Shown piece after piece: positions 1-8,392 of a stretch of 33,714 nucleotides of DNA. The position numbers and the translations under genes are program-made. The notes beneath the pieces are model-generated. The model saw nothing but the letters and a program-made list of their open reading frames with translations, made no database searches and was not told the origin of the DNA. This DNA is from an uncultured Pseudohongiella sp. (GTDB taxonomy: Bacteria > Pseudomonadota > Gammaproteobacteria > Pseudomonadales > Pseudohongiellaceae). Position 1 is the stretch's first letter. Each line of letters begins with the position of its first letter. Location of the stretch: positions 1-33,714 of the forward strand of contig CACJWK010000025.1 in NCBI GenBank assembly GCA_902597095.1, given 5' to 3'.

Positions 1-438
1 GGTTCCGTGGGGATGAGATACCGGCGTAACCTCTGCCAGCATCTCCTGACCTTCAGCTTGCACCTGCCAGGCGAGTTCGTCTTCTGCCACCTGCGCCCGG
101 GATTGCAGGGTCAAGCGGGAGACAGAACTGATACTGGCCAGAGCTTCGCCTCGAAACCCCAAACTGGCAATCGTCTCCAGATCCGACAATTCACGAATCT
201 TGCTGGTGGCGTGCCTGCTCAGGGCCAACGGGAGGTCTTCTTTCAGAATACCAGCACCGTTGTCCCGGATCCGGATCAATTTGACGCCACCCTGCTCGAT
301 ATCGATGTCAAGACGGGTCGCCTCAGAGTCAAGGCTGTTCTCCAACAGCTCCTTCACCACAGAGGCAGGACGCTCTACCACCTCTCCAGCTGCGATTTGG
401 TTCGCCAAGCGCTGACTTAGCAGGTTAATCCGATTCAT
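1..438 (-). CDS. mutL: DNA mismatch repair protein MutL, N-terminal part (cut by window edge)
   Basis: MutL is the dimeric GHKL-type ATPase that links MutS mismatch recognition to MutH or UvrD action. The 146 codons present begin [20 protein letters not shown] and carry the three GHKL signatures in order: the N-box [11 protein letters not shown] near residue 30, DNGAGI near residue 60, and [11 protein letters not shown] near residue 95. This is the ATP-binding lid region; the rest of the N-terminal domain and the dimerisation domain lie outside the window. The ATG at 436-438 starts right at the conserved family N-terminus. It follows amiB on the same strand after 85 bp, as in the enterobacterial nnr-tsaE-amiB-mutL order, so co-transcription is likely. 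The assignment is very secure. Confidence 0.97.
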   Translation of the reverse strand, partial: MNRINLLSQRLANQIAAGEVVERPASVVKELLENSLDSEATRLDIDIEQGGVKLIRIRDNGAGILKEDLPLALSRHATSKIRELSDLETIASLGFRGEALASISSVSRLTLQSRAQVAEDELAWQVQAEGQEMLAEVTPVSHPHGT

Positions 439-523
439 ACGCGACAGTCTGACATAGAGTGTCCATTGTAGCACTAAGCTGCTGCAGGTAATGCGGAGCC
501 GGTCGCCAGGACAAGACAGAGGA

Positions 524-2029
524 CTATCGGGCTGACGGAATAATCAGTGTCTGCCCGATTAAAATGCGATCGCCGCGCAAATTGTTGGCTGCCCTGAGGT
601 CAGCAAGACTGATCCGGTAAAATTGCGCAATCTCGGAGAGGGTCTCACCGCGCTGAATTTTGTGTTCGGAAGTGAGCGAAGAGTCACTATCGGAAAGTTC
701 AAGCACCTGGCCTACCTGAATCGTATTACCCTGCAAGCCGTTAATCGACTTGAGTTCAGTTACGCTGAGTGAAAATTGCTCTGCGATTTCAGACAGCGTA
801 TCGCCACGCCTAACCGTGTAAGATGTCGGTATAACGCCCTTTGCCTTCTGCCAGGCAACCAGCGTGCCGTCCGGCGGCGCTTCGTAGAAATAATTGGCCA
901 CGCCATCTGCAATCGCAAGGGCCATTCTTTCCTGAAAATTCCTGTTGCTCAGCCGCTGGGCTTCGTCGGGATTGGTCAGATAACCCGTTTCGATCAGGAT
1001 GGAGGGAATGTCTGGAGAGTTGAGCACCTGGAGTGATGCCTGCTGCACTTTCGTTTTGCGGATGCGGGTAACCCCGGCCAGGCTGTCCAATATGCTGGTG
1101 CCTGCCATCAGACTCTGCTCCATACTCCAAGCCATTTGCAGCGAAACCAGTGTCAATGCGACGTCGTCATCAAGCTCACCCAGAGCCAGATCTCCCCCGA
1201 CGCCACCCAGCAGATCAGCGCTGTTCTCTTTCTCAGCGACTCTCGCAGAATTTTCGCGGTCGGCGCGATCGCCGGAGAGAGCGTACACAGTCACTCCGCG
1301 CGCGCGACTGTTGCGATACCAGTCTGCATGAATGGCAACAAACAGATCAGCGCGGTTCTGGCGTGCTATTTCAGGCCGACGCTTAAGTTCGACATAGTAG
1401 TCGCCTTCTCTGATCATCACCGGCTTGTAGCCTGGCAATTTTTGAAGACGCTCGTACAGTGCCTGCGAGATTGCCAGCGTGACGTTCTTTTCTTTAATCC
1501 TTCCGTCATAGCCGATAGAGCCCGGGTCCTCACCCCCGTGACCCGCTGAGATTGCCACGACTATGTCACGACGTGCCTCACTTCCTGTCCGGGTTTCGGG
1601 CAGATTAGCGCTCTGGCTCTGCTGACTATCCGTTTTATCGTAGAGGTCCAGCACCAAACGCTCACCGAATTCGCTGTTGGGCGCCAGGCTGAAGGTTTCT
1701 GGCTCAACGGCGCTGGTCAGATCAAGCACTATCCGCAGTGAGTCACCATTTCGCACGCCGCTGCGGATCCCCGAGATAGGGCTGTCAGAAAAGTTCAAAC
1801 CGTCAAAGCTGAGATCTGTAAACGAAGACTTAATATCGACAACGAAGCGGTGTGGATCCTCCAGAAAAAAGCTGCTGTACTCAACCTCATCGCTGAGATC
1901 GAACACTAGGCGTGTGTGATCTGGTGCCCGCCACATACGCAAGTCGACGACCTCAGCCGCCTGCAGGCCGATGCCGTATGAACCCAGCAGCAGTACCAGG
2001 ATCTTTCTAATGACTTTGCTAACCTTCAT
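524..2029 (-). CDS. amiB: N-acetylmuramoyl-L-alanine amidase, AmiB/AmiC type, with AMIN and two LysM domains
   Basis: This periplasmic zinc amidase cleaves the amide bond between MurNAc and the stem peptide during septal splitting. The 501 residues show a signal peptide (cut after about residue 24, LQAAE), an AMIN domain (about 26-130) that targets the septal envelope, the Amidase_3 catalytic domain (about 155-380) and two C-terminal LysM repeats (about 402-447 and 456-500, each with [10 protein letters not shown] or [14 protein letters not shown] cores). Expected zinc and catalytic residues are visible: H164 in [11 protein letters not shown]180 in KEKN, H234 in VAIHAD, and a late glutamate in [10 protein letters not shown]. 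coli AmiB ends in one LysM domain, so two is a modest variation. It sits between tsaE and mutL, which supports the symbol. In E. coli this class is activated by EnvC, through an autoinhibitory helix I did not try to map. Confidence 0.95.
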   Translation of the reverse strand: MKVSKVIRKILVLLLGSYGIGLQAAEVVDLRMWRAPDHTRLVFDLSDEVEYSSFFLEDPHRFVVDIKSSFTDLSFDGLNFSDSPISGIRSGVRNGDSLRIVLDLTSAVEPETFSLAPNSEFGERLVLDLYDKTDSQQSQSANLPETRTGSEARRDIVVAISAGHGGEDPGSIGYDGRIKEKNVTLAISQALYERLQKLPGYKPVMIREGDYYVELKRRPEIARQNRADLFVAIHADWYRNSRARGVTVYALSGDRADRENSARVAEKENSADLLGGVGGDLALGELDDDVALTLVSLQMAWSMEQSLMAGTSILDSLAGVTRIRKTKVQQASLQVLNSPDIPSILIETGYLTNPDEAQRLSNRNFQERMALAIADGVANYFYEAPPDGTLVAWQKAKGVIPTSYTVRRGDTLSEIAEQFSLSVTELKSINGLQGNTIQVGQVLELSDSDSSLTSEHKIQRGETLSEIAQFYRISLADLRAANNLRGDRILIGQTLIIPSAR

Positions 2030-2126
2030 GGCTGATAAATTCTAAGCCGACTGTAAAACTGGACTCCAGCGCCCATCTCACCCAAATTCACGGCAATCAG
2101 GTCGCCATGGACCCACGGCACGTTGT

Positions 2127-2657
2127 CTATAAGTTTCGGCGGAATTGCCACAATCTTTCGGCAGCTTTGCAGCCTTTCGGAGTATGTCCCTGCCAGCAGA
2201 CCTCCCTGCCTGCCCCCGACCCGCCGAGGGTAATCGTAAGGTCAGGAAGCGGTAGCCAGCCACTGCCCCGTTCCGGCCATTCCACCAGACAAATTGTCTG
2301 GTCCGTGAAATACTCTTCTACGCCGATATGAGCCACCTCTTCCGGAGAGCTCAGTCGGTATAGATCGAAATGATATATGCTGCAGTACTCGAATTCGTAG
2401 GGCTCAACCAGAGTGTAGGTAGGACTCTTCACCGCACCCTGAAAGCCGTAACCACGAAGGAACCCCCGGGCAAAGGTGGTTTTGCCTGCACCCAGTTCGC
2501 CCTGCAGGAAAATCACAGCGCCCGTGCTCTGACAGCCGGGCTCTGCCAGTTGCTCTGGTCTGAGGCCGGGATCTTGAAAAGTCGCCCTCGCAAGGCAGGT
2601 CGCCATCGCGAGCGTTTCCGACTCAGCACTTGCCTGATACCGGAAGCGTTCAGACAT
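2127..2657 (-). CDS. tsaE: tRNA threonylcarbamoyladenosine biosynthesis ATPase TsaE
   Basis: TsaE is the small P-loop ATPase that works with TsaB, TsaD and TsaC to place t6A at position 37 of ANN-decoding tRNAs. The 176-residue protein has the Walker A motif GELGAGKTTFARGF, the family sequence KSPTYTLVEPYE just after it, IYHFDLYRL, and the TICLVEWPERG segment near the C-terminus. I start at the ATG at 2655-2657 (MSERFRYQ). An upstream in-frame TTG at 2675 would add six residues and deepen the overlap with nnr; with the ATG the overlap is only 8 bp, suggesting translational coupling to nnr. The N-terminus is about 20 residues longer than compact TsaE proteins. The gene lies between nnr and amiB exactly as in E. 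coli. Confidence 0.94.
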   Translation of the reverse strand: MSERFRYQASAESETLAMATCLARATFQDPGLRPEQLAEPGCQSTGAVIFLQGELGAGKTTFARGFLRGYGFQGAVKSPTYTLVEPYEFEYCSIYHFDLYRLSSPEEVAHIGVEEYFTDQTICLVEWPERGSGWLPLPDLTITLGGSGAGREVCWQGHTPKGCKAAERLWQFRRNL

Positions 2658-4242
2658 ACCCGGTCCCGCCTTCAAAACCGTCTACGTGGTCAGTATTAAG
2701 CAGACGACGAATTTGAGGCAACAGATCGGTTGCCAGCAACCCTTTCTGACCGGACGCGCCAGCACATAGGTCCGCTGCTTCCCCGTGAACGCAGACGGCA
2801 GATGAGAGCGCCTGATCAAGGGGAAGCCCCTGTGCGAGGAGCGCCGCGATCACGCCCGTCAGGACATCACCCATGCCTGCTGTAGCCATGCCGGCATTGC
2901 CCTCGGAGCAAAGCTTTATCAAATCAGGTTCCAAAGCGTTTGAGATCAGAGAGCCACTGCCCTTCAGAAGGCAGTTACCTCCCCACGTATCCCGCAATTT
3001 GCGAATGGCAGCAAATCTATCCAGCTGGATATCCGAAACCGTTGCATCCAGCAATCTGGCGGCCTCGCCAGGATGCGGAGCGAGTATCCATGTGTCTTTT
3101 TTCATGACCAGATAATCGGCAGAATTTCTAGCAAGAAGGGTCAAGGCATCGGCGTCAATGATCACCGGCAGTGACTTCTTCGATGCAGCCTGCAGAGACA
3201 TTCGCAGTAGCTCCTCCCCCCAGGGCCCGAGACCCAAACCCGGGCCGATAACAAGCACTGAGGCTCGCTGCATCAGTTGAACGAAATCATAATCGTGGTC
3301 TTCCGTACCATGCATCATGAGCTCGGGCCTGCGCGCCAGAAAGCCTGCCCTGTGCTCTGATCGCGTCACCACAGAAACCAGACCCGCACCGCTTCTTAAA
3401 CTCGCCTCCGCCGCCATCAGTGGCGCTCCCCCAAAACCTCTGTCCCCACCGATAACCATGACATGCCCGAATTTCCCTTTATGGGAAGCGGGTGGTCGCG
3501 GGGAAAACGCGCTAAGGACAGAATGGATATCAATCCGTCTGACTCCGGAGACCGGCGCCTGCTCATGCGAGTAGAGTGCCTGAGGCAGACCGAGATCGTC
3601 AAAGCAAAGGTCCCCGGTAAAGTTCAGCGCCGAGCCCGTCAGCAGCCCTTGCTTGATCGCAATAAAAGTCATCGTCTGGGCTGCGCTGATGGCCTCGTCA
3701 AAAGGCTCGCCGGTATCAGCGTTCAAGCCTGAAGGCACGTCAACTGCGAAGACAGGCATCTGACTGCTGTTGATCGCTCGTATCGCGTGCTCATAGTCTC
3801 CGCTGACCGGTCGGCTCAGGCCGGTACCCAGCATCGCATCGACGAGCAGCGTATTCGGCTGATGACTGCGCAGGGCGAACGCTGCTTCAGTATAAGGATG
3901 TATTTCAGCACCGGCGGCCACCGCCATCTGATAGGCTCTGGACGCTTCTGCAGCAAGCTGCTCAGGCGGTGACAGGTGAAGCACTTCACTGCTGAGGCCC
4001 AGGTCTTTGGCCAGAGCGGCAATCACATAGCCATCGCCGCCGTTATTTCCAGCGCCAGCAAAAACAATCAGGTGATTGGTTAACGGCCATTGCTTGCGCA
4101 TCGCCTGCAAACAGACCGCTCCCGCGCGCTGCATCAACATATAGCCAGTTGTATCAAAGTGCTTAATGGCAAGACAATCGAGTTGTTGAACCGCTTTTGA
4201 TTCGTATAGCTGGCGTGGCAGTGGCGCAGTCGTTTCAGCCAT
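2650..4242 (-). CDS. nnr: Bifunctional NAD(P)H-hydrate repair enzyme (epimerase + ADP-dependent dehydratase)
   Basis: Nnr repairs damaged nicotinamide cofactors: the N-terminal YjeF_N domain epimerises R-NAD(P)HX and the C-terminal ribokinase-like domain dehydrates S-NAD(P)HX using ADP. In the 530 residues the epimerase half (about 1-230) has FAGAGNNGGDGYV and LLVDAMLGTGLSR, and VDVPSGLNADTG follows. The dehydratase half (about 250-515) has HKGKFGHVMVIGGDRGFGGA, the HPGEAARLL motif and the ADP-site sequence GNAGMATAGMGDVLTG. Length matches the bifunctional family (about 500-530). It starts 18 bp after marR and overlaps tsaE by 8 bp, so the whole run is probably one operon. No key residue appears lost. 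Confidence 0.95.
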   Translation of the reverse strand: MAETTAPLPRQLYESKAVQQLDCLAIKHFDTTGYMLMQRAGAVCLQAMRKQWPLTNHLIVFAGAGNNGGDGYVIAALAKDLGLSSEVLHLSPPEQLAAEASRAYQMAVAAGAEIHPYTEAAFALRSHQPNTLLVDAMLGTGLSRPVSGDYEHAIRAINSSQMPVFAVDVPSGLNADTGEPFDEAISAAQTMTFIAIKQGLLTGSALNFTGDLCFDDLGLPQALYSHEQAPVSGVRRIDIHSVLSAFSPRPPASHKGKFGHVMVIGGDRGFGGAPLMAAEASLRSGAGLVSVVTRSEHRAGFLARRPELMMHGTEDHDYDFVQLMQRASVLVIGPGLGLGPWGEELLRMSLQAASKKSLPVIIDADALTLLARNSADYLVMKKDTWILAPHPGEAARLLDATVSDIQLDRFAAIRKLRDTWGGNCLLKGSGSLISNALEPDLIKLCSEGNAGMATAGMGDVLTGVIAALLAQGLPLDQALSSAVCVHGEAADLCAGASGQKGLLATDLLPQIRRLLNTDHVDGFEGGTGYV

Positions 4243-4260
4243 AGCTCAGGGCATCACCCC

Positions 4261-4698
4261 TCAGTTAAATTTTTTGATGAGCCGTCTGACGAGGCGCAGT
4301 GTGGTCTCCAATTCTTCGATTGGAATGTCTTCGGTGTTTTCAATCGCCCAAGGGTCCTGAACTTCGCGCAGCAGACTGTAGGTATCCTGTCCCTTCTCAC
4401 TCAGAGTCACCAATGCGGAGCGTTTGTGCTTGGGGTTATCGGTGTAAACAAGAATGCCATCAGCCACCATCACATCAGTGATCCTTTGTACCGCCTGACG
4501 CGATTGACCCAAAACCCGCGCAATTCCGGGTACAGTGAGACCGGCACTGGACAGGGCAATGGCTCCGATAACTTTCCAGCGAGCGTGGGTCAGACCCAGT
4601 TCTTTGGTCATCGCATCGCCTTCAGCGATGAGCAGACCATTCAGCCTGAACAGCGTCAAAACCAGATCAAGAAACAGGACCCTTTTGGGTGAGTGCAA
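4261..4698 (-). CDS. MarR-family winged-helix transcriptional regulator
   Basis: This 145-residue protein has the MarR layout: N-terminal dimerisation helices (LFRLNGLLIAEGDAM), the segment LTHARWKVIGAI, a helix-turn-helix around residues 55-75 (LTVPGIARVLGQSRQAVQRI), a beta-wing (VYTDNPKHKRSALVTLSEKG) and C-terminal helices. MarR proteins are dimeric, usually autorepressing and often released by small phenolic or oxidant ligands; the ligand here is unknown. It is the first gene of the marR-nnr-tsaE-amiB-mutL series, an unusual partner for these housekeeping genes. Upstream lie repeated ATTGTCA half-sites (4750-4779) that are a plausible binding site. It may instead regulate the divergent SIMPL locus, which is now broken. 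Family is certain; target is inference. Confidence 0.88.
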   Translation of the reverse strand: MHSPKRVLFLDLVLTLFRLNGLLIAEGDAMTKELGLTHARWKVIGAIALSSAGLTVPGIARVLGQSRQAVQRITDVMVADGILVYTDNPKHKRSALVTLSEKGQDTYSLLREVQDPWAIENTEDIPIEELETTLRLVRRLIKKFN

Positions 4699-4749
4699 AC
4701 TGTGCCCCCTTGGCTGCGACCTGCCTCAGAGCCCAAACAGGGGACCATG

Positions 4750-4779
4750 TTGACAGATCTAATTGTCAATATATTGTCA
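4750..4779. promoter_or_regulatory. Repeat-type operator candidate between marR and the SIMPL pseudogene
   Basis: TTGACA (4750-4755) faces TGTCAA (4764-4769) as an inverted repeat with an 8-bp spacer. ATTGTCA occurs at 4762-4768 and again at 4773-4779, an exact direct repeat with 11-bp centre spacing, about one helical turn. Such half-sites in an AT-rich island 52 bp upstream of a marR gene are typical of a self-regulated MarR operator. That reading is inferred from position and symmetry only; no good -10 box could be placed with confidence. Confidence 0.5.
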
Positions 4780-4920
4780 TTACTCACTGTCCCAGTCAAC
4801 GGCGTCAGTCTGCCAGGGCAAAACAAACTTTTTGAGGTCAGCGAAAGTCTCATCAGCGATGGAAAACTTATCGCTAGGGCAGAGAGCACCCCAAACTTGG
4901 TGGCACGGGCCTTGAGTCAT
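4780..4920 (-). CDS. Possible small protein, unrecognised (doubtful)
   Basis: A 46-codon reading frame starts MTQGPCHQVWGALC and ends LPWQTDAVDWDSE. It lies on the same strand as marR and stops exactly at the operator-like repeats, and its start nearly abuts the divergent start of the SIMPL pseudogene at 4922. The composition is protein-like, with an acidic, tryptophan-containing C-terminus, but I recognise no family and see no clear ribosome binding site. It could be a remnant of an older gene or chance. It is recorded because 4699-4921 has no other gene. Confidence 0.2.
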   Translation of the reverse strand: MTQGPCHQVWGALCPSDKFSIADETFADLKKFVLPWQTDAVDWDSE

Positions 4921-4921
4921 A

Positions 4922-5700
4922 ATGAATACACCGATTTGGGTTACGGTGTGGACTGTCGTGGTCACACTTGCTTGGCAGAACGCTTCACTTGCTCAGGCGC
5001 AGTCGTCTGGAACACCACAGGAACTACGCGAGTTTCCCTATCCTAGACCACATACTGTCAATATCGCAGGTTAAGATGAATTACACACCTATAAAGACGT
5101 TGTTGCTACTGTCAGTCTACTCATTACAACCGAGGACAGAGATCTGTCTGTCGCCATGAGTCAGAATCAGTCGCTTCGCGATATGCTGATCGATGGCTTC
5201 ACTGCGGCCCGAATCCCGGGCGCGGCAATCAACAACGCGCGTTTCTCCAGCGCGCCGCAATTCGGCCTGCTTGGGTGCAATCCGAATGCCTATGAAGTTT
5301 CCGCCCGGCTTGAAGTGAAAGCTCGCAGTGAGGAGCACCTGCAGTTTCTAGCGGCAGCGGCTGACGAGAACGAAGAGGTCGTTTTGACAGCACCGAATTT
5401 AAGCACAGCGACGAAGAAGAGTTTGAGCGTCATGCCCGCGAGCTTGCAATCGAAGACGTTATGGCACAAAAAACGTAATACGAAATGGGTCTCGGGATTG
5501 AACTGCGCGCCATAAAATTCTTCTACGGCAATCTGCATCGCCAGCCCCGAGAGATGCCCCTGCGCGCCTTGGAATTCGCCGCCGATAGCGCCCGTATGGA
5601 AGGAACGGCCGCCGCAAACGCTGCTATTACCCCTTCATTTGATGAAGTAGACTATCGACTGCCCGTGACTGTGATATTCGAAATTGTTGAGAGTAACTAA
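4922..5700 (+). pseudogene. Decayed SIMPL-domain (DUF541) periplasmic protein
   Basis: Read in one frame from the ATG at 4922, the sequence gives a signal peptide (MNTPIWVTVWTVVVTLA, cut near LAQAQ) and the start of a SIMPL fold (YPRPHTVNIAG), then a TAA at 5072-5074. The same frame continues with DVVATVSLLITTEDRDLSVA and on to about 5380, then stops making sense. One base added in the T-run at 5382-5385 restores VVFDSTEFKHSDEEEFERHA. A second in-frame TAA (5476-5478) interrupts AQKT-YEMGLGIELRAIKFF, after which the frame runs to the family-like end RLPVTVIFEIVESN at 5700. SIMPL proteins are secreted and usually of unknown function (YggE-like). With three lesions the gene is almost surely dead. 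Internal ATGs at 5156 or TTG/ATG at 5485 would give only fragments. Confidence 0.82.
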
Positions 5701-6235
5701 ACCCAGATTCAGGCTCTTCTGCGCCACAGCGGCGATCGCATTTTGCTTATCCTGCGCTACAAAAGCTGATTCCCTGCAATCTGCCAGAGTGTTGCTGAGA
5801 GTCAGCAACACGGCTCAGCAGTTCGACAGGCAAACCCAAAATCATGTCACCCAAGTGCTTCGGACCTATTCCAGCATCGTAACCATGGAGACAGGTCTTG
5901 AGTTGCCTAACCTGATCCGCAACGCCATTGCGAACTGTTACGCGCGCGAGTATGCCTGGCATAAATTTGAACGCGGATTTGCTGTCATTCTTTCGCAGCA
6001 TTTAAGTGCAGTACAGATCGACTTATTGATAGGCTTTTACCGCAATAAGGGTATTCCGCCCAACCGGATTCAGCACTTCAAAGACGCAATTGCATCCTCC
6101 AGCGCGATTGCGGCAAACAGTGCCGAGCTGATCTATACGACGAGCCCGGGGTGCGTACAGCAAGATGCGCAGTTAATCAGCAGGTATCTTTCTGAGGCCG
6201 GCCTGCCAGTCGATCATCGCAACCGGTTCGACTGA
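5684..6235 (+). CDS. Small exported protein, possibly DUF2059-like
   Basis: The 183-residue protein starts with a basic then hydrophobic leader (RFRLFCATAAIAFCLSCATK). LSC at the end could be a weak lipobox, otherwise signal peptidase I would cut nearby. The mature part is helical, with the segment LSAVQIDLLIGFYRNKGIPP resembling the 'FY-S-G' core of DUF2059 proteins; the match is by eye and weak. No ATG is available near the start: the frame opens with TTG at 5684 or 5687, overlapping the last codons of the SIMPL pseudogene by 17 bp. It was probably translated with that gene as an operon, so loss of the upstream gene may have affected it. Function is unknown. Confidence 0.6.
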   Translation: MLRVTKPRFRLFCATAAIAFCLSCATKADSLQSARVLLRVSNTAQQFDRQTQNHVTQVLRTYSSIVTMETGLELPNLIRNAIANCYAREYAWHKFERGFAVILSQHLSAVQIDLLIGFYRNKGIPPNRIQHFKDAIASSSAIAANSAELIYTTSPGCVQQDAQLISRYLSEAGLPVDHRNRFD

Positions 6236-6524
6236 TTAGGCCTGATCAATAAAGAGTGGGAATGCGTGACGCGCTCCGCTCCTGGGTTTTGCTTTTTCTC
6301 GCTTCTCTTCCCATGCCCTCTCTGCCCTTCGCTGCCCTCCTCCGCCCTTCTGAGCCCTTCTCATCTGTGCGCTCCGCTGTTATTGCTTCTTTAAAGCGAC
6401 AGCAGACAACTGCCGCGCACAAATGCAAAACAGTGACACACCACTGAAGCGGTAACATGAAGTAAATTTCAAGATGACAGATTGCAGGAATCCGGTCTTG
6501 CAAGTCGCGCGACCGACTGACCAT
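6236..6524. other. Gene-free intergenic stretch
   Basis: Between the convergent ends of the DUF2059-like and DUF4159 genes I find no convincing gene. The minus-strand open frame at 6246-6524 is low-complexity, driven by the pyrimidine repeat at 6314-6362 read on the other strand, and resembles nothing. No clear hairpin with a T-run is present. Confidence 0.6.
6314..6362. repeat. Degenerate 10-bp tandem repeat, pyrimidine-rich
   Basis: Five successive units, TGCCCTCTC, TGCCCTTCGC, TGCCCTCCTC, CGCCCTTCTG and AGCCCTTCTC, share the core GCCCT(T/C)C and repeat every 10 bp (the first 9 bp). Nearly all purines are confined to the start of each unit, giving a strongly strand-asymmetric tract. It lies between convergent genes. 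Confidence 0.7.
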
Positions 6525-7307
6525 TTAGTGGGTCATCGAATACATCAGATAATTAATCCCTAACCGGTAGGCGTTATTTGCATAGCGAGTCGGATAGGCC
6601 TGGTGGTAGGTGTGCTCCCAGCCATCACCCATATCAGAGTTCCAGTTGATTAACACCATGACCCGCCCAGAATCATCCAGAATGGCATGGTTGCTTGCCC
6701 GGTCTATACCCTGCTCACCAAATTCGTCAGAGCGGTACAGTGCGGGGATCATCTGCGGGCCTTCGATGTCGTAATAGACATGAAAAATTTCGTGATCCGG
6801 ACTTAGCTCTGTGATCTCTCGGTCCGGAAAAACCTGACTGAATGCCGCATAGAAGTTGTCCCACTGACGCTGCCCCCAGAAGTCATCAATCAACAGAAAC
6901 CCCCCGCGCAACAGATACTCTCTGAGATTTTCTGTCTCCTTCGGGCTCAGGACGATTCCGCCATTCTGCCCGACTTCCAGCATATACAGGAATGGATAAT
7001 CAAAGATCTGCTCATCATCAAACCGCAGTACGATAGGATCGCGCTCCACCTTGATGTTGGTGAGCCGAGAGACGCCCCGCAGGAAATTCATGTCCGCATC
7101 CGGAAAATCGATTGACCAGGTTCCATAACCAAACCCGCCACCCCAATAGGTGTCATACTGAACGCGGACAAAATTGAACTCGCCAAGCTCTTCCTCTGCT
7201 AGATCATAGACGCTGGATTCCGATCCGCCGAGTTGCGGAAACACCTGCGCGTTGAGCGGCACGCTAATCAGAAACAGCAGCAAAGTAATCGAAGTGTATT
7301 TGTTCAT
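6525..7307 (-). CDS. DUF4159 family exported protein
   Basis: The 260 residues begin with a signal peptide (MNKYTSITLLLFLISVPLNA, then QVFPQ). The mature part matches the DUF4159 family I know from secreted or membrane-anchored proteins of Proteobacteria, Planctomycetes and Acidobacteria: FVRVQYD, the strand LRFDDEQIFDYPFLYML, then LREYLLRGGFLLIDDFWG and the late RVMVLINWNSDMGDGWEH. The fold is thought to be Rossmann-like, related to glutamine-amidotransferase-like domains, but no biochemical role is established. It is on the same strand as the ChaN-cytochrome-sixA group, 110 bp downstream, so could be its last gene. No clear Shine-Dalgarno precedes the ATG at 7307. Confidence 0.82.
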   Translation of the reverse strand: MNKYTSITLLLFLISVPLNAQVFPQLGGSESSVYDLAEEELGEFNFVRVQYDTYWGGGFGYGTWSIDFPDADMNFLRGVSRLTNIKVERDPIVLRFDDEQIFDYPFLYMLEVGQNGGIVLSPKETENLREYLLRGGFLLIDDFWGQRQWDNFYAAFSQVFPDREITELSPDHEIFHVYYDIEGPQMIPALYRSDEFGEQGIDRASNHAILDDSGRVMVLINWNSDMGDGWEHTYHQAYPTRYANNAYRLGINYLMYSMTH

Positions 7308-7417
7308 AGAGGATGATCTTTCCGACCAAATTGAAGCGCAGGTTCAGGCGGCCTCTTTCCGGGGATCAGAGACGGATACTAGCAGTCCGAAAAAGCGAGA
7401 CACAAATTGCAAGGCAG

Positions 7418-8392
7418 TTATCGCATAGAGTCGCAGTAATTGGCGTTACTGACCGCCGGGGTAAACCAGATAAAATCATAGGCTGAGCGGCCTGAGAACT
7501 GATCGAGATAGGCGCGGGGATCCATTTCACCTGGTACCACCTCAAGAAATGCCAGCGAAAGGATATCTGACCATTCCAGCTCCGGGTGCTGGGCTATCAG
7601 GTAATTTGGCACACCAAGGTCCTTTCGGGCGTGGTAGTTACCGGTGACCAAGACTGCCAGGCCATGGTTCTTTCCCTCGTCCAGCAACAGACTCCGGGCC
7701 ATGGTGTGATCTCGCGTCTGCTGCACCCGCACCATCGGAGGGAACTGGGACTCGGGCAGCAGACCACAATGGCTCTCATCAATGTCTGCCAGTAAGCGGC
7801 TCATCACCTCTGCATCCAACACAGCTTCAATTTCCGCAGTGGTGGGTGATGAATAGACCTGCATGACGGTTTCGGCGTCCAGATTCCCGGCTGAAACCGG
7901 AACATTCGCGCGATGAGCTGCTTGAATCAGCCCCCGATAGTACGTCCAGTTCCAGCCCTGTTCGTCCCAGTTCAGAAAGTTTTTCAACGCTTCCTCTGAC
8001 TCAAACCGGGTTTCGAGAAAAGCATCCAGATTCTCGCTGGCTGTGTTGTCCAGCATTTCCATGGTGAGCTTGTCCACATTGTCGGCATTGATCAGGGCCT
8101 GAAGAACTCTCAACTGAAGCGCGTGGTGGTCCGGATTGTCATGCTTTTCACCGAGCAGGACATAGCTGGACTCCAGAAGGGTGTCCCACAGCTCTGCATC
8201 GTTCACGAACTGTCCACGCCGCGAGTCCCAGATGCGACCAATCAGTTCGTGATCAGTGTAAAGCTCGGACTGCCAGGGGAAAGAACCGCCTAGCTGCGCA
8301 CTTACCTGGAGCGACAACAGACAGTGCGCAAAAGCCACCATCATGAGCACCACGCGCCTGATGCCCGCCTCGCGAAATTTACTCAGTACCAC
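7418..8392 (-). CDS. ChaN-like haem-binding/iron-regulated protein
   Basis: ChaN-fold proteins (Campylobacter ChaN is a haem-binding lipoprotein) share an erythromycin-esterase-like alpha/beta fold. Seen here are SYVLLGEKHDNPDHHALQL, the TMEMLDN segment, DEQGWNWTYYRGLIQAAH and VTGNYHARKDLGVP near the C-terminus, all family landmarks. The longest open frame reaches 8509, but most of that overlaps the cytochrome gene. I choose GTG at 8390-8392, which overlaps the cytochrome stop by 14 bp and supplies a basic n-region (SKFREAGIRR) before the hydrophobic stretch VVLMMVAFAHCLLSL and cleavage near SAQ. The ATG at 8344 is the alternative, though it gives a leader with no positive charge. There is no clear lipobox. 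A haem role is inferred from the family and fits the cytochrome next door. Confidence 0.82.
   Translation of the reverse strand: MVLSKFREAGIRRVVLMMVAFAHCLLSLQVSAQLGGSFPWQSELYTDHELIGRIWDSRRGQFVNDAELWDTLLESSYVLLGEKHDNPDHHALQLRVLQALINADNVDKLTMEMLDNTASENLDAFLETRFESEEALKNFLNWDEQGWNWTYYRGLIQAAHRANVPVSAGNLDAETVMQVYSSPTTAEIEAVLDAEVMSRLLADIDESHCGLLPESQFPPMVRVQQTRDHTMARSLLLDEGKNHGLAVLVTGNYHARKDLGVPNYLIAQHPELEWSDILSLAFLEVVPGEMDPRAYLDQFSGRSAYDFIWFTPAVSNANYCDSMR

Noticed and set aside
2078-2263. Minus-strand open frame overlapping the 3' end of tsaE
   Set aside because: It is a different frame of the tsaE coding region; the tsaE frame has all conserved motifs.
6246-6524. Minus-strand open frame of 92 codons downstream of DUF4159
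   Set aside because: Its sequence comes largely from the low-complexity purine strand of the 10-bp repeat and has no leader, RBS or family resemblance.
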